From Rhodothermales bacterium (GTDB lineage Bacteria > Bacteroidota > Rhodothermia > Rhodothermales > UBA10348): DNA of 64,000 nucleotides. Position 1 is the first letter of the stretch; each line of letters begins with the position of its first letter. Shown here one piece after another: positions 43,913 to 52,813 of the stretch. The position numbers and the translations under genes are program-made. The notes under the pieces are model-generated. The model worked only from the letters and a program-made list of their open reading frames with translations. It ran no database searches and had not been told where the DNA came from. The stretch lies in assembly GCA_028284865.1 (NCBI GenBank), contig JANQQV010000008.1, positions 181,108 to 245,107 of the forward strand. Direction: 5' to 3'.

Positions 43913-43975
43913 GACAGTGGGGTTCTGGGTGGAACGTGCATCAATATACCCGGCCCGAAGCACAACGCGACCTCC

Positions 43976-44395
43976 GTGACTGATCGCACTCTCCGAATAC
44001 TGTTTGAAACGGCGCGCCTGCCGGCAGCGCGGTTCAATCACGAGACCCACGTCCGGGTGGCCTGGATCTATGTCAAAGCGCACGATCTGAATACGGCGAT
44101 CGAATTGTATTGCAGGGACCTGCGCAACTACGCCAACTCCCTCGACGTGCCGACCAAATATCATGAGACCATCACCTGGTTCTTCATGATTGTCGTGGCC
44201 AATCGGATCACCGAACAGCCGGAGGGCGACTGGGACACCTTCCGGGATACCAACCCTGATCTGGTCACGTCCGCCTCCACCTTGCTGGCTCAGCACTACT
44301 CCCGCGAGGTCCTTCGCTCGGACGAAGCGCGCACCCGGTTTGTCCTGCCCGATCGGAAGCCATTCGAAGTAACTCCCGAGGGGATTCTTCCGTAG
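43976..44395 (+). CDS. Conserved hypothetical protein with HETHVRVAW and KYHET motifs
   Basis: The 139-residue product, from GTG at 43976, contains 'ARFNHETHVRVAWIYVKAHD', 'DLRNYANSLDVPTKYHETIT' and 'LRSDEARTRFVLPDRKPFEV'. I recognise this as an uncharacterised helical family found in several phyla, with conserved His in F-x-H-x-x-H-x-x-x-A-W and K-Y-H-E-T, possibly a metal or ligand site. No signal peptide is present. The frame is open to 43817 inside the opposite-strand lipoprotein gene; the GTG fits the family start. It precedes a permease gene by 34 bases. Confidence 0.7.
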   Translation: MTDRTLRILFETARLPAARFNHETHVRVAWIYVKAHDLNTAIELYCRDLRNYANSLDVPTKYHETITWFFMIVVANRITEQPEGDWDTFRDTNPDLVTSASTLLAQHYSREVLRSDEARTRFVLPDRKPFEVTPEGILP

Positions 44396-44429
44396 AGAGG
44401 AAAGTCGTATCCACCCTCCCGCCCCTGCC

Positions 44430-46859
44430 ATGTTTGGCTCCTTCCTGACCGCGGCCCTTCGCAACTTCAAGAAGAACCTCGGCTACTCGGCCATCAACCT
44501 GATCGGCCTGGCACTCGGTCTTTCGGTTTCCCTTCTGATCCTGCTCTTCGTTCGTCACGAAGTCAGCTACGACCGGCACCACGATCGGCCTGAAGACATC
44601 TACCGCATCGTTCTGGACGGGTCCTTCGCAGGGACCGGACTGAATGCGCCGGTTGCGCCCGCGCCCATGGGTGAGCGCATCCGGATGGACTATCCAGAGG
44701 TGGAGCAATCGGCGCGTGTATTCGGCTTCACGGGACCGCACGTCCTTCGGGTCGGCGACACGGCTTTCACGGATGATCAGGTTGTCCTGGTTGACTCCAC
44801 CCTGTTTGAGGTTTTCGACTTCGAATTCCTACGAGGTGACCCCAATACCTCGCTGACCAAACCCCGGACCATTGTCTTGACCGAGTCGACTGCGAATCGG
44901 CTGTTTGGCGATGAAGATCCGTTCGGCGAGACCATTTTCATTGCGGACACGATCGGGGTGACGGTTGACGGCATCATCGCCGACCCACCTTCGAACTCGC
45001 ACCTTCAGTTCAGTGCCTACAGAACGCTGCTTGATTCAGGTCAATCTCAAAGCGATCAATGGATCAGCAACAACTTCGTCACCTACCTCAAGCTCATCCC
45101 GGGAGGAGACGCCAATCAGCTCGAGGCCAAATTCCCGGGCATGTTCGAGTCCTACGCAGGCCCTCAGCTGATGGAGGCCATGGGAATCTCGTATGAGCAG
45201 TTCACAGCGAGTGGCAACATTCTGGCCTATCACTTGCAACCGCTGCTGGATATCCATCTGAAGTCGGAATTCGACATCGATATCATCACCCCGGGCAGTA
45301 TGACCTATGTCCTGCTGTTCTCGGCCATCGCCGTTTTCATACTGTTGTTGGCGTGTATCAACTTCATGAACCTCGCCACTGCCCGCTCGGCAACGCGAGC
45401 CCGTGAGATCGGTGTGCGCAAAGCGGTGGGGTCTGACCGTCGTCAGTTGATCCTCCAGTTCCTCATGGAGTCCTCCTTCATGACGGTCCTGGCGTTGGCT
45501 CTGGCTGCTGGCCTTGTGGCCCTTGCACTTCCGACGTTCAACTCGGTGGCTGGCCTGGAGCTGACTCTAGGCGAACTCATCAGTCCGGCCTTTCTCGGTT
45601 ACGTCCTGCTCGGAGCCATGCTCGTCAGCGTTGTTGCCGGATTGTATCCAGCGCTCTATCTGTCCTCATTCGATCCAGCCGTTGTGCTCAAGTCTGAGAC
45701 CTTCGCTGCCGGCAGCAGGTCAAGGCTTCGCAATGCACTCGTCGTTTTCCAGTTCTCGATTTCGATCGGCCTTTTGATAGGCACGTTCGTCGTGCAGGAC
45801 CAGCTCAACTACATCCAGAACAAGCGGCTCGGGTTCGACAAGGATCACATCGTCGTCCTGTCCCGGGGTTTCGAGCTGGGTGACCAATATGCGGCCTTCA
45901 AGGACGAAATCCGCAATCACACGGGAGTCGTCGCTGTAGGTGGTGCGAATACGATTCCCGGTGCCATCCACGGTGGTACAGGCTATGTCCCGGAAGGTGG
46001 TTCGCCCGAAGAGACGTTCATTTTCGCTCCGCTCTGGGTGGATGAGGGCTTTGTCGATGCCATGGGCATCACCATGGCCGAGGGGCGCTCGTTCTCCGAA
46101 GAATTTGCAACCGACTCGGTCAACTACATGATCAACCAGGCGGCGATGCGCCGACTGGGTTGGGAAAGCGGCGTCGGCCAGAAACTGGTCGGCATGGACC
46201 GCTTCAACGGGGGCGACTTTGCCATGGGCATGAGCGAGGTCGTCGGCGTGATCGAGGACTATCACTTCATGTCTTTCCGCAACGAAATCGGGGGCGCGGT
46301 CTTCCAGTTCGCCAACTTCCCCCTGCCCAATATCCTCGTTCGGGTTACCGGGTCAGACCTCGAAGGCACGTTGGCTCACATTCGGCAGACCTGGGCTGAA
46401 TTCCGGCCTGATACGCCGATCAGCATGACCTTCCTGAACGAGTCGTTCGACAACCTTGCAGCATCGGACAAGCGACTCGGTCAGCTGTTCACCGGCTTCT
46501 CGATCTTCGCCATCATCATTGCCAGCCTGGGCCTGTTTGGCCTTGCGTTCTTTGTGACGGAGCAGCGCACGAAGGAAATCGGTGTCCGCAAAGCGTTGGG
46601 CGCATCGGTCCGGGAAATCGTGATCCTCCTCTCCAAGGACTTCACGCGTCTGGTGGCCGTATCGCTTGTGCTGGCTACACCACTTGCCTGGCTCGGCATG
46701 TCGCGCTGGTTGGACGGGTTCGTCTACCGCACCGACATCAGCATCCTCTCGATCGCCCTGGCTGGATTCCTGGCGCTGGCCATCGCCTGGGCGACGGTCA
46801 GCTACCAGTCCATCAAGGCCGCCCGGGCAAACCCGATCAAGGCATTGCGGCACGGGTAA
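44430..46859 (+). CDS. FtsX/MacB-type ABC permease (no local ATPase)
   Basis: The 809-residue protein has the same duplicated layout as the permease at 35514: N-terminal helix (YSAINLIGLALGLSVSLLIL), MacB domain ('LFVRHEVSYDRHHDRPEDIY'), a central three-helix block with 'REIGVRKAVGSDRRQLILQF', a second periplasmic domain, and a final block with 'KEIGVRKALGASVREIVILL'. The start is well placed ('MFGSFLTAALRNFKKN'). No ABC ATPase gene adjoins it; the neighbours are the small conserved protein upstream and a convergent permease. It may share an ATPase such as that at 27686 or 37963. Confidence 0.9.
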   Translation: MFGSFLTAALRNFKKNLGYSAINLIGLALGLSVSLLILLFVRHEVSYDRHHDRPEDIYRIVLDGSFAGTGLNAPVAPAPMGERIRMDYPEVEQSARVFGFTGPHVLRVGDTAFTDDQVVLVDSTLFEVFDFEFLRGDPNTSLTKPRTIVLTESTANRLFGDEDPFGETIFIADTIGVTVDGIIADPPSNSHLQFSAYRTLLDSGQSQSDQWISNNFVTYLKLIPGGDANQLEAKFPGMFESYAGPQLMEAMGISYEQFTASGNILAYHLQPLLDIHLKSEFDIDIITPGSMTYVLLFSAIAVFILLLACINFMNLATARSATRAREIGVRKAVGSDRRQLILQFLMESSFMTVLALALAAGLVALALPTFNSVAGLELTLGELISPAFLGYVLLGAMLVSVVAGLYPALYLSSFDPAVVLKSETFAAGSRSRLRNALVVFQFSISIGLLIGTFVVQDQLNYIQNKRLGFDKDHIVVLSRGFELGDQYAAFKDEIRNHTGVVAVGGANTIPGAIHGGTGYVPEGGSPEETFIFAPLWVDEGFVDAMGITMAEGRSFSEEFATDSVNYMINQAAMRRLGWESGVGQKLVGMDRFNGGDFAMGMSEVVGVIEDYHFMSFRNEIGGAVFQFANFPLPNILVRVTGSDLEGTLAHIRQTWAEFRPDTPISMTFLNESFDNLAASDKRLGQLFTGFSIFAIIIASLGLFGLAFFVTEQRTKEIGVRKALGASVREIVILLSKDFTRLVAVSLVLATPLAWLGMSRWLDGFVYRTDISILSIALAGFLALAIAWATVSYQSIKAARANPIKALRHG

Positions 46860-46926
46860 GCGGTGTTGGATCCCCGGCTGGGCGCGCCTATTCGCTCCCA
46901 GCCAAGGCGCCGGCCGGAAGCTGACG

Positions 46927-49530
46927 TTATTCCGCCCGCATCACCTCAACGGGATTGGTTGAGGCGGCTTTGAGCGTTTGCGACCCGATCGTCAAAAGGG
47001 CCAGCAGGACAACAGGAAGGACACCGGTGGCCATTACACCTGCCGTCAGGTCAATCCGATTGGCAAAGGTGGCCAGCAGCTCCGAATTCAGGATCCATGC
47101 TGCCGGAGCGGCTACAATAATGGCGATGATCACCAGCCGGACGTAGGCGCCCGAAAGCAATCGGACCAGCGCCCAGGAGTCGGCTCCGAGCGTTTTGCGA
47201 ATACCCACTTCCTTGAGCCGGGTCTCAGTGGAGAACATGGCCATACCCAGGAGGCCAAGGCATGCGATCACGACGATCAACACGGCAAAGGAGCCGAGTA
47301 TGCGCATGGTATCCCGCATGTAGGCCAGGTTGCTGGCAATTTCGTCGTCCAGGAAGGCATAGTTGAGAGGTAGCCCCTGGCCGTGTTCAGCCCAGACTTC
47401 GTCCAGTCCCCTGAGTGCCGGCCGTGGATCTCCCTCCGTCAAACGGACGGCAAGAAGTCCGAAGCTTGCCGGGCGATGGACCAGCGAGACCGGGACGTAG
47501 CCAGCGGAATACCCGTCTGCGTAGAAATCCGTTACGACACCGATGACTTCAATCCGGTTCTCCTCGCCACTGGTGTCATACACCAGCATGGTGCCGACCG
47601 CCTCTTGCGGCGAGCCCAGACCCAGGAACGGAAGGGCTTTCTCCGTCAGGATGACAACGTCCGTCTGGTCGGAAGCGACTTCCTCATTGAACAACCTACC
47701 GGCCACCAACTCGATTCCGTATTGCTCGAACGCCGCATTGTTGACACTGAAGCGCGCGATCAGCTGCGCATCGTCCATGTCCGGACGACGAACATCGACC
47801 ATGGTCCGATTGCCGGTGGCCGGGGCATGCGAAATGGCTGCGACCCTCCTGATCCCTGGTAGCCTGGCTATCTCCGAGGACAGTCGCTCGTGATCGAGTC
47901 CATTGAGCTCCACGTGCAGCAACTGATCTTCGTCGAACCCGGCATCGCTGGCCAACAGAAAGGCTGACTGATGATAGAGCACTGTGATCGTGGTGATCGC
48001 GATCATCGAGATGGCGAACTGGAATACGACCAACGTCTTTCGACCCAGGAAACGCACTCGCCCACTCGTGACGGCGCTTCCCCGGATGGCCGCTACCGGC
48101 GATTGCCGGGAGACCCGAAGCGCTGGGACCAATCCGGCAGCGAGGCCAAGAATCAGGGCGAAACCGACGAACTGAGCTAAAAGAGCCGGGTCAATGGCAG
48201 AGATCGCTATGCTCATGCCGTCCTCAGCAAACTCGGCAAGCCCATTGAATTGCGGGATCATCCACTGCAGGAGGCCCCAGGCCAGCAGCAATGCCAAGAA
48301 GCATGTGACGACCGCCTCGGTCACGAATTGCTGGATGAGCTGGCGACGATGCGCGCCAACAACCTTGCGAACACCGATCTCGGCCTTGCGCTTCAGGGAG
48401 CGCGAAACCGTGAGATTGATGTAGTTGAAGGTGGCCGTGATGAGGAGCAACGATGCGAACAGGGAAAGCACGATGGCGAACGTGCGCGGCACGATGCTGC
48501 TGATTTCGTTCGAAAGATCCCAGCCAAGGTTTACCGCCGTGATCTCCTGCAGATGATGCTCCGGCGTTTCCACATTGGCGTCCTGCCAGTGCATGGCCGT
48601 CAGTCGATTGGCGACATCCTCCACGCGTGATCTCGAAGCATCGGGTGCCAACAGCAGGTAGTTGTAGAAGCGGGTTTGAAGCGTCCAGGACGAGAGTTCA
48701 TCGGCCCGCTCTTCGCCATAGATGCTCTGCAGCGAAACGAACGAAAACAGGGCATCAAATTGGATATGGGTTCGTCCAGGAGCCGGCGCTGCGATGCCCG
48801 TCACCTCCCACATGCCGTTCTCTCGTTCGAGGAGCTGTCCAACAGCATTACCGTCAGGAAACAGTTGCGCGGCCAGTTCTTCGGACAAGACCACTTGAAA
48901 CGGACTGGCCAGTGCTGTAACCGGATTGCCCTCCAGCAGGTCGAAACTGAAAATGTCAAAGAAGGCAGGCTGGGCATACAATCCTGCGAATGCAGCCATT
49001 CGCCCGTCTTCGCGCTGCAACTGTCCGCGACTGCGACTCATCTGAACGAAGGCTTCGACGTCATCGAGTTCACGTAGCAACTCAGGGCCCATCATGGGAG
49101 TGGAGGTGGCCACCCGCGTTCTCCCCCAGACGCCCGAGATATCAGTCGTGACCCTGACCGTCCGATCACCATGTTCATGGAATCCATCATCCGAACGCAG
49201 GTCCGTGATCACGGTCATGATCAACAAACAGACCGACATGCTCAGCGCCAGGCCCAGGACATTGATCGCAGAAAAGGCCTTGAACTTCCTGATCTGGCGA
49301 AAGGCGATGGTGAGGTAGTTTCGAAGCATGGTGTGTTGCCAGATGAGATCCCGCAACATCAGCCGCGGGACCAAGGTGAAGAGCGTGCCCCAGAGCCAGA
49401 TGTCTGCCTTGATGCGGCTTTCGTGTTCGCGCATCGTGCGCCACGTCCATTCCAGATCACCGATAAGACAGTGGTGATCTTCGCTCAGCAGGCGGGCGGC
49501 AACGCGAATGGACAACGGCGAACGGGTCAT
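46927..49530 (-). CDS. FtsX/MacB-type permease with N-terminal prefix domain
   Basis: The 867-residue protein starts with a segment of about 75 residues ('SIRVAARLLSEDHHCLIGDL', 'HESRIKADIWLWGTLFTLVP'), the permease prefix domain found in permeases that follow PadR regulators. It then has the usual FtsX-type layout with 'RKAEIGVRKVVGAHRRQLIQ' centrally and 'KEVGIRKTLGADSWALVRLL' near the end. The start overlaps the padR stop by four bases (ATGA). The linkage suggests PadR controls the transporter in response to an envelope or toxic stress. No ATPase gene adjoins it. It is convergent with the permease at 44430. Confidence 0.9.
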   Translation of the reverse strand: MTRSPLSIRVAARLLSEDHHCLIGDLEWTWRTMREHESRIKADIWLWGTLFTLVPRLMLRDLIWQHTMLRNYLTIAFRQIRKFKAFSAINVLGLALSMSVCLLIMTVITDLRSDDGFHEHGDRTVRVTTDISGVWGRTRVATSTPMMGPELLRELDDVEAFVQMSRSRGQLQREDGRMAAFAGLYAQPAFFDIFSFDLLEGNPVTALASPFQVVLSEELAAQLFPDGNAVGQLLERENGMWEVTGIAAPAPGRTHIQFDALFSFVSLQSIYGEERADELSSWTLQTRFYNYLLLAPDASRSRVEDVANRLTAMHWQDANVETPEHHLQEITAVNLGWDLSNEISSIVPRTFAIVLSLFASLLLITATFNYINLTVSRSLKRKAEIGVRKVVGAHRRQLIQQFVTEAVVTCFLALLLAWGLLQWMIPQFNGLAEFAEDGMSIAISAIDPALLAQFVGFALILGLAAGLVPALRVSRQSPVAAIRGSAVTSGRVRFLGRKTLVVFQFAISMIAITTITVLYHQSAFLLASDAGFDEDQLLHVELNGLDHERLSSEIARLPGIRRVAAISHAPATGNRTMVDVRRPDMDDAQLIARFSVNNAAFEQYGIELVAGRLFNEEVASDQTDVVILTEKALPFLGLGSPQEAVGTMLVYDTSGEENRIEVIGVVTDFYADGYSAGYVPVSLVHRPASFGLLAVRLTEGDPRPALRGLDEVWAEHGQGLPLNYAFLDDEIASNLAYMRDTMRILGSFAVLIVVIACLGLLGMAMFSTETRLKEVGIRKTLGADSWALVRLLSGAYVRLVIIAIIVAAPAAWILNSELLATFANRIDLTAGVMATGVLPVVLLALLTIGSQTLKAASTNPVEVMRAE

Positions 49531-49862
49531 GACCGCTTCTCCGCGATACCTGCGGGCATGGACCAGGTGGCCCAAGCCCGTTTCTGGATGGCGTCAATGG
49601 CAGCCAGTGCGGCATGCCCTTTGGCAGAGACCCGGTAGAATCGCTTCCGCCTCCCACCGCGTCGATCCTCAGGTGCCCCCTCATGGGTTTCCAAGAGGCC
49701 CTGTTTCGCCATCCTTTCAAGCGGCACGTAGACCGCACCGATGGAAACCGGCTTGTCGAGCAGTCGCGACATGGCCTCCTGAATGGTCAGGCTGTACGCA
49801 TCCTCCTGAAGCTTCCAGACGGTCAACAGGAGCAGTTCTTCAGTACGGGAAAGCAGCTTCAT
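49527..49862 (-). CDS. PadR-family transcriptional regulator
   Basis: The 111-residue winged-helix protein reads 'LLSRTEELLLLTVWKLQEDA', 'SIGAVYVPLERMAKQGLLET', 'GGRRKRFYRVSAKGHAAL', the PadR pattern. It probably represses its own operon, which includes the overlapping permease gene. The frame is open to 49964, but those extra residues include the promoter palindrome, so the ATG at 49862 is chosen. The perfect inverted repeat at 49919-49941 lies 57 bases before this start and is the likely operator. Confidence 0.9.
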   Translation of the reverse strand: MKLLSRTEELLLLTVWKLQEDAYSLTIQEAMSRLLDKPVSIGAVYVPLERMAKQGLLETHEGAPEDRRGGRRKRFYRVSAKGHAALAAIDAIQKRAWATWSMPAGIAEKRS

Positions 49863-49918
49863 CGATGACGGGTTCTGAGGGGAGCAACCGGACACGTGGG
49901 ATTCCGGCCCCAAGACGA

Positions 49919-49941
49919 TTTGTTTTATCGAGTAAAACAAA
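49919..49941. promoter_or_regulatory. Perfect inverted repeat upstream of padR, candidate operator
   Basis: TTTGTTTTA and TAAAACAAA, 9-base arms separated by TCGAG, lie in a sharply AT-rich patch between padR and the methyltransferase gene. Position and symmetry fit binding by a PadR dimer. The sequence differs from the ATGT-n8-ACAT operator reported for PadR proteins of phenolic-acid response. Confidence 0.6.
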
Positions 49942-50004
49942 AAGAGGTTGCGGTGTGCGACCAACTTTTTCAGAGGGCTTCAGAATGCTCGTTCCAGCCC
50001 GTTT

Positions 50005-50751
50005 TCAGCCGTTTTGCTCGGCCCAGCGCTCGAGGATGGATTGCGCGCTGCGGACCGAGCGGAAATAGAAATCCGCCCTCAGGCGCTCCTGTTCTGTGCC
50101 GGACAGGTTGCCGTTGGTGCCAAAGTGCCTGACGCGGGCGGCGAACGCTGCATACAAACTCATGGCGGCCGCCACGGAAATGTTGTAGCTCTGAACGAAC
50201 CCTGGCGAAGGAAGAATGCACGTCTGATCCGCCATTTCCAGCATGGTTTGTGTGCATCCCGCTGCTTCGTTGCCGAAGACCAGGGCGGTCTTCCGGGTGA
50301 AATCGATCTCCTCCAGCGGAACGGCGGAGTCGGTCAGGGCGGTGACCACAACGGAGTATCCCTCCTCCTGTAAATGGGAGACACACCCTGCCGTTTTCTC
50401 CCACATGTGGACATCGAGCCATTTCTGAGCTCCCTGCGTGGTTCGCGCAGAGTGCTTGAACGGGACGTCGTTCTGGATGACGTGGAACGGCTGGAAGCCC
50501 AGGCCTTCGGCCGTTCGCATCACCGCGCTGACATTCCCGGTATTGATCACGCCTTCCACGACCGGTGCGACATCGTACGTCCGGCCAGCAATGATCTCGT
50601 CGATGCGCTCCATACGCTCATCCGAGAGCTGCGGAGCGAGTGCCTGGATCACGTCGGATGGGGTGAGCCGCACGTTGCCGACCTGCACGCCTTCGAAACG
50701 CGAACCACTGCTCGAAAGCAGGTCTTCCATGGCCTGTTCGGGATCTTCCAT
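50005..50751 (-). CDS. SpoU/TrmH-family RNA 2'-O-methyltransferase
   Basis: The 248-residue protein has the SPOUT knot motifs 'INTGNVSAVMRTAEGLGFQP' (motif 1), 'TALVFGNEAAGCTQTML' (motif 2) and 'LPSPGFVQSYNISVAAAMSL' (motif 3), all diagnostic for TrmH-type enzymes using S-adenosylmethionine. It likely methylates a ribose in tRNA or rRNA; the target cannot be fixed from sequence. The asparagine in 'SYNIS' replaces the usual 'SLNVS'. It is divergent from the SDR gene at 50852. Confidence 0.92.
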   Translation of the reverse strand: MEDPEQAMEDLLSSSGSRFEGVQVGNVRLTPSDVIQALAPQLSDERMERIDEIIAGRTYDVAPVVEGVINTGNVSAVMRTAEGLGFQPFHVIQNDVPFKHSARTTQGAQKWLDVHMWEKTAGCVSHLQEEGYSVVVTALTDSAVPLEEIDFTRKTALVFGNEAAGCTQTMLEMADQTCILPSPGFVQSYNISVAAAMSLYAAFAARVRHFGTNGNLSGTEQERLRADFYFRSVRSAQSILERWAEQNG

Positions 50752-50851
50752 GGCCCCAAACTGGCCCAGAATGACCCGGAAATCAACCCGGGGAACCGTG
50801 TCCGGACCTGTTCCTTGAAGCGCAGGTTGTTTTCACCCACGCCAACACATC

Positions 50852-51574
50852 ATGATTCTTACGGACAAAGTTGTCCTCATCACCGGAGCGAGCGCTGGCC
50901 TTGGTGCCCAGTTCGCGAAAGACCTGGTGGCCGAAGGAGCCCGGGTATTCGGAATCGCTCGTCGTACCGAGCGCCTCAATGATCTTGAGAACGAACTCGG
51001 CGGCGCATTCACGGGCATCACCTGCGACATCACTCAGGAAGAGCAGGTCCACCAGGCCATCGAATCCGTTCTGGAATCCGCAGGTCGGATCGACGTGCTG
51101 GTGAACAACGCTGGCCTCGGCAAATTCGGCCCTGCTGACAAGGTCACGACCGAGGAGTGGGACCTCCAGATGAACGTCAATCTGAAAGGCGTTTTCCTCG
51201 CGACTCGAGCTGTGATACCGGTGATGAAGCAGCAGAACGCGGAGTCCGGCTTTGGCGGACACATCGTCAACATTGCATCCGTCGCTGGTCTGCTGGGCAA
51301 TCCGAACATCAGCACCTACAACGTGACCAAGTTCGGCCTGAAGGGATATTCCGAGTCGCTGTTCAAAGAAGTGCGGCAGGATGGCATCAAGGTCTCCTGC
51401 TTCTACCCAGGATCGATCCGAACGGAGTTCTTTGACGAGGCAGGGATTCCGATCTCGGCCAATCCGATGACCCCCGAGAACATCTCCTCCACCCTGGTGC
51501 ATGTTCTCAAGACACCGGACAACTATCTCATCTCCGAAATCGTGATGCGTCCACTGCGACCGAAGGGCGTCTGA
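50852..51574 (+). CDS. Short-chain dehydrogenase/reductase
   Basis: The 240-residue protein contains TGASAGLGAQFA (cofactor site), 'NNAGLGKFG', 'VNIASVAGLLGNPNISTYNV' and 'TKFGLKGYSESL', giving the full Ser-Tyr-x3-Lys catalytic set. It belongs to the classical SDR group; acidic or basic specificity residues suggest NADP ('RRTERLNDLENEL' after strand 2). Substrate is unknown. It is alone on its strand until the TRAP protein gene 91 bases later. Confidence 0.9.
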   Translation: MILTDKVVLITGASAGLGAQFAKDLVAEGARVFGIARRTERLNDLENELGGAFTGITCDITQEEQVHQAIESVLESAGRIDVLVNNAGLGKFGPADKVTTEEWDLQMNVNLKGVFLATRAVIPVMKQQNAESGFGGHIVNIASVAGLLGNPNISTYNVTKFGLKGYSESLFKEVRQDGIKVSCFYPGSIRTEFFDEAGIPISANPMTPENISSTLVHVLKTPDNYLISEIVMRPLRPKGV

Positions 51575-51623
51575 CGAAACGTGACTGGTTGAGGGTTTTC
51601 CCATCAGGGACGGTCCGGTTCGC

Positions 51624-51631
51624 TATCTTGA
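51624..51631 (+). promoter_or_regulatory. Possible -10 element of the TRAP binding-protein gene
   Basis: TATCTTGA lies 34 bases before the start codon and matches the TATnTT(C/G) pattern upstream of other genes here. A TTTTC run 23 bases before it may be a weak -33 element. Confidence 0.3.
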
Positions 51632-51665
51632 CGACCCGTAGCCGATTTCATCAGCCCGTCACGTC

Positions 51666-52778
51666 ATGAAACGCCGTCAGTTTGTCCGCAATGCATCTCT
51701 GGCCGCAGCCGGCGGCGCGCTTGTCACCGGCTGCGCTTCAGGAGAGTCGGGCGAAGCCGCCGCGGTCCAGACGAATCCACGGGTGATGTGGCGCCTTGCG
51801 TCAAGCTACCCCAGATCGCTGGATACGATTTACGGTGGAGCCGAAGTGCTGGCCAATCGCATCTCCGAGCTGACCGATGGCCGATTCACCATCCGCGTTT
51901 TCCCTGCCGGTGAACTTGTACCCTACAACCAGGTCCTCGAGTCGGTGCAGAAAGGCACGGTCCAGATGGGTCACTCGGCCAGCTACTACTACACCGGACT
52001 GAATCCGGCGTTGGCCTTCGATTGCACCGTGCCGTTTGGCCTCACGACTCGTCAGTTCAACGCCTGGTTCTATCACGGCGAAGGCAAGGACCTGACCCGG
52101 GCGATGTTTGCCGACTTCAATGTGATCAACCTGCCAGGTGGAAACACCGGAACGCAAATGGGCGGCTGGTTTCGCCGCCAAGTAGGCTCGCTGGCTGACC
52201 TTCGAGGCATCAAGATGCGCATCCCCGGATTTGGGGGCGAAGTGATGGCCGAAATGGGCGTCAGCGTACAGGTCCTGGCAGGCGGCGAGATCTATCCGGC
52301 GCTGGAACGCGGCGTGATCGATGCAGCCGAATGGGTCGGACCGTACGACGATGAGAAACTCGGATTCCACCAGGTCGCGTCGAACTACTACTATCCGGGT
52401 TGGTGGGAGCCGGGACCGAATCTGGGTTTCTACATCAACAAGGATGCGTGGGAGCAGCTTCCTTCCACGTACCAGCAGGCTGTAGAAGTGGCGGCTGCCG
52501 AAGTCAATGTCTCGTTGATGGCCAGCTACGACGCCAAGAATCCGGCTGCCATGCAGAGCCTGACCGAAGAGCATGGGGTCACCATGCGACCCTTCGCAGA
52601 CGACATCATGTCCCGGGCCAAGGAAGTGACGCAGGATATTCTGTCGGCCGAAGCTGCTGCTGACCCGGCCTATCGACGTATCTGGGACAGCTACAATGCC
52701 TGGCGAAAAGCGTCCAATCGCTGGTTCAGGACTTCCGAAAACACCTATGCCACGTTCGCTTTCAGCAGCGATACCTGA
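51666..52778 (+). CDS. TRAP transporter substrate-binding protein (DctP family), Tat/lipoprotein
   Basis: The 370-residue protein starts MKRRQFVRNASLAAAGGALV with an RRxFxR twin-arginine motif and a following 'TGCAS' lipobox, so it may be Tat-exported and lipid-anchored. The body is DctP-like: 'YGGAEVLANRISELTDGRFT', 'FPAGELVPYNQVLESVQKGT', 'DLRGIKMRIPGFGGEVMAEM', 'VIDAAEWVGPYDDEKLGFHQ'. The last resembles TakP-like proteins that bind 2-oxo or monocarboxylates. No DctQ or DctM genes lie in the window, so its membrane partner must be elsewhere. Confidence 0.92.
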   Translation: MKRRQFVRNASLAAAGGALVTGCASGESGEAAAVQTNPRVMWRLASSYPRSLDTIYGGAEVLANRISELTDGRFTIRVFPAGELVPYNQVLESVQKGTVQMGHSASYYYTGLNPALAFDCTVPFGLTTRQFNAWFYHGEGKDLTRAMFADFNVINLPGGNTGTQMGGWFRRQVGSLADLRGIKMRIPGFGGEVMAEMGVSVQVLAGGEIYPALERGVIDAAEWVGPYDDEKLGFHQVASNYYYPGWWEPGPNLGFYINKDAWEQLPSTYQQAVEVAAAEVNVSLMASYDAKNPAAMQSLTEEHGVTMRPFADDIMSRAKEVTQDILSAEAAADPAYRRIWDSYNAWRKASNRWFRTSENTYATFAFSSDT

Positions 52779-52813
52779 TCCTGCTGATGTGATCATGGCG
52801 GAGAGGACCTCTT

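Noticed and set aside
46876..46903. GGCTGGG / CCCAGCC hairpin between the convergent permease genes
   Set aside because: Seven-base stem with a 14-base loop and no U-tract; not enough for a terminator call.
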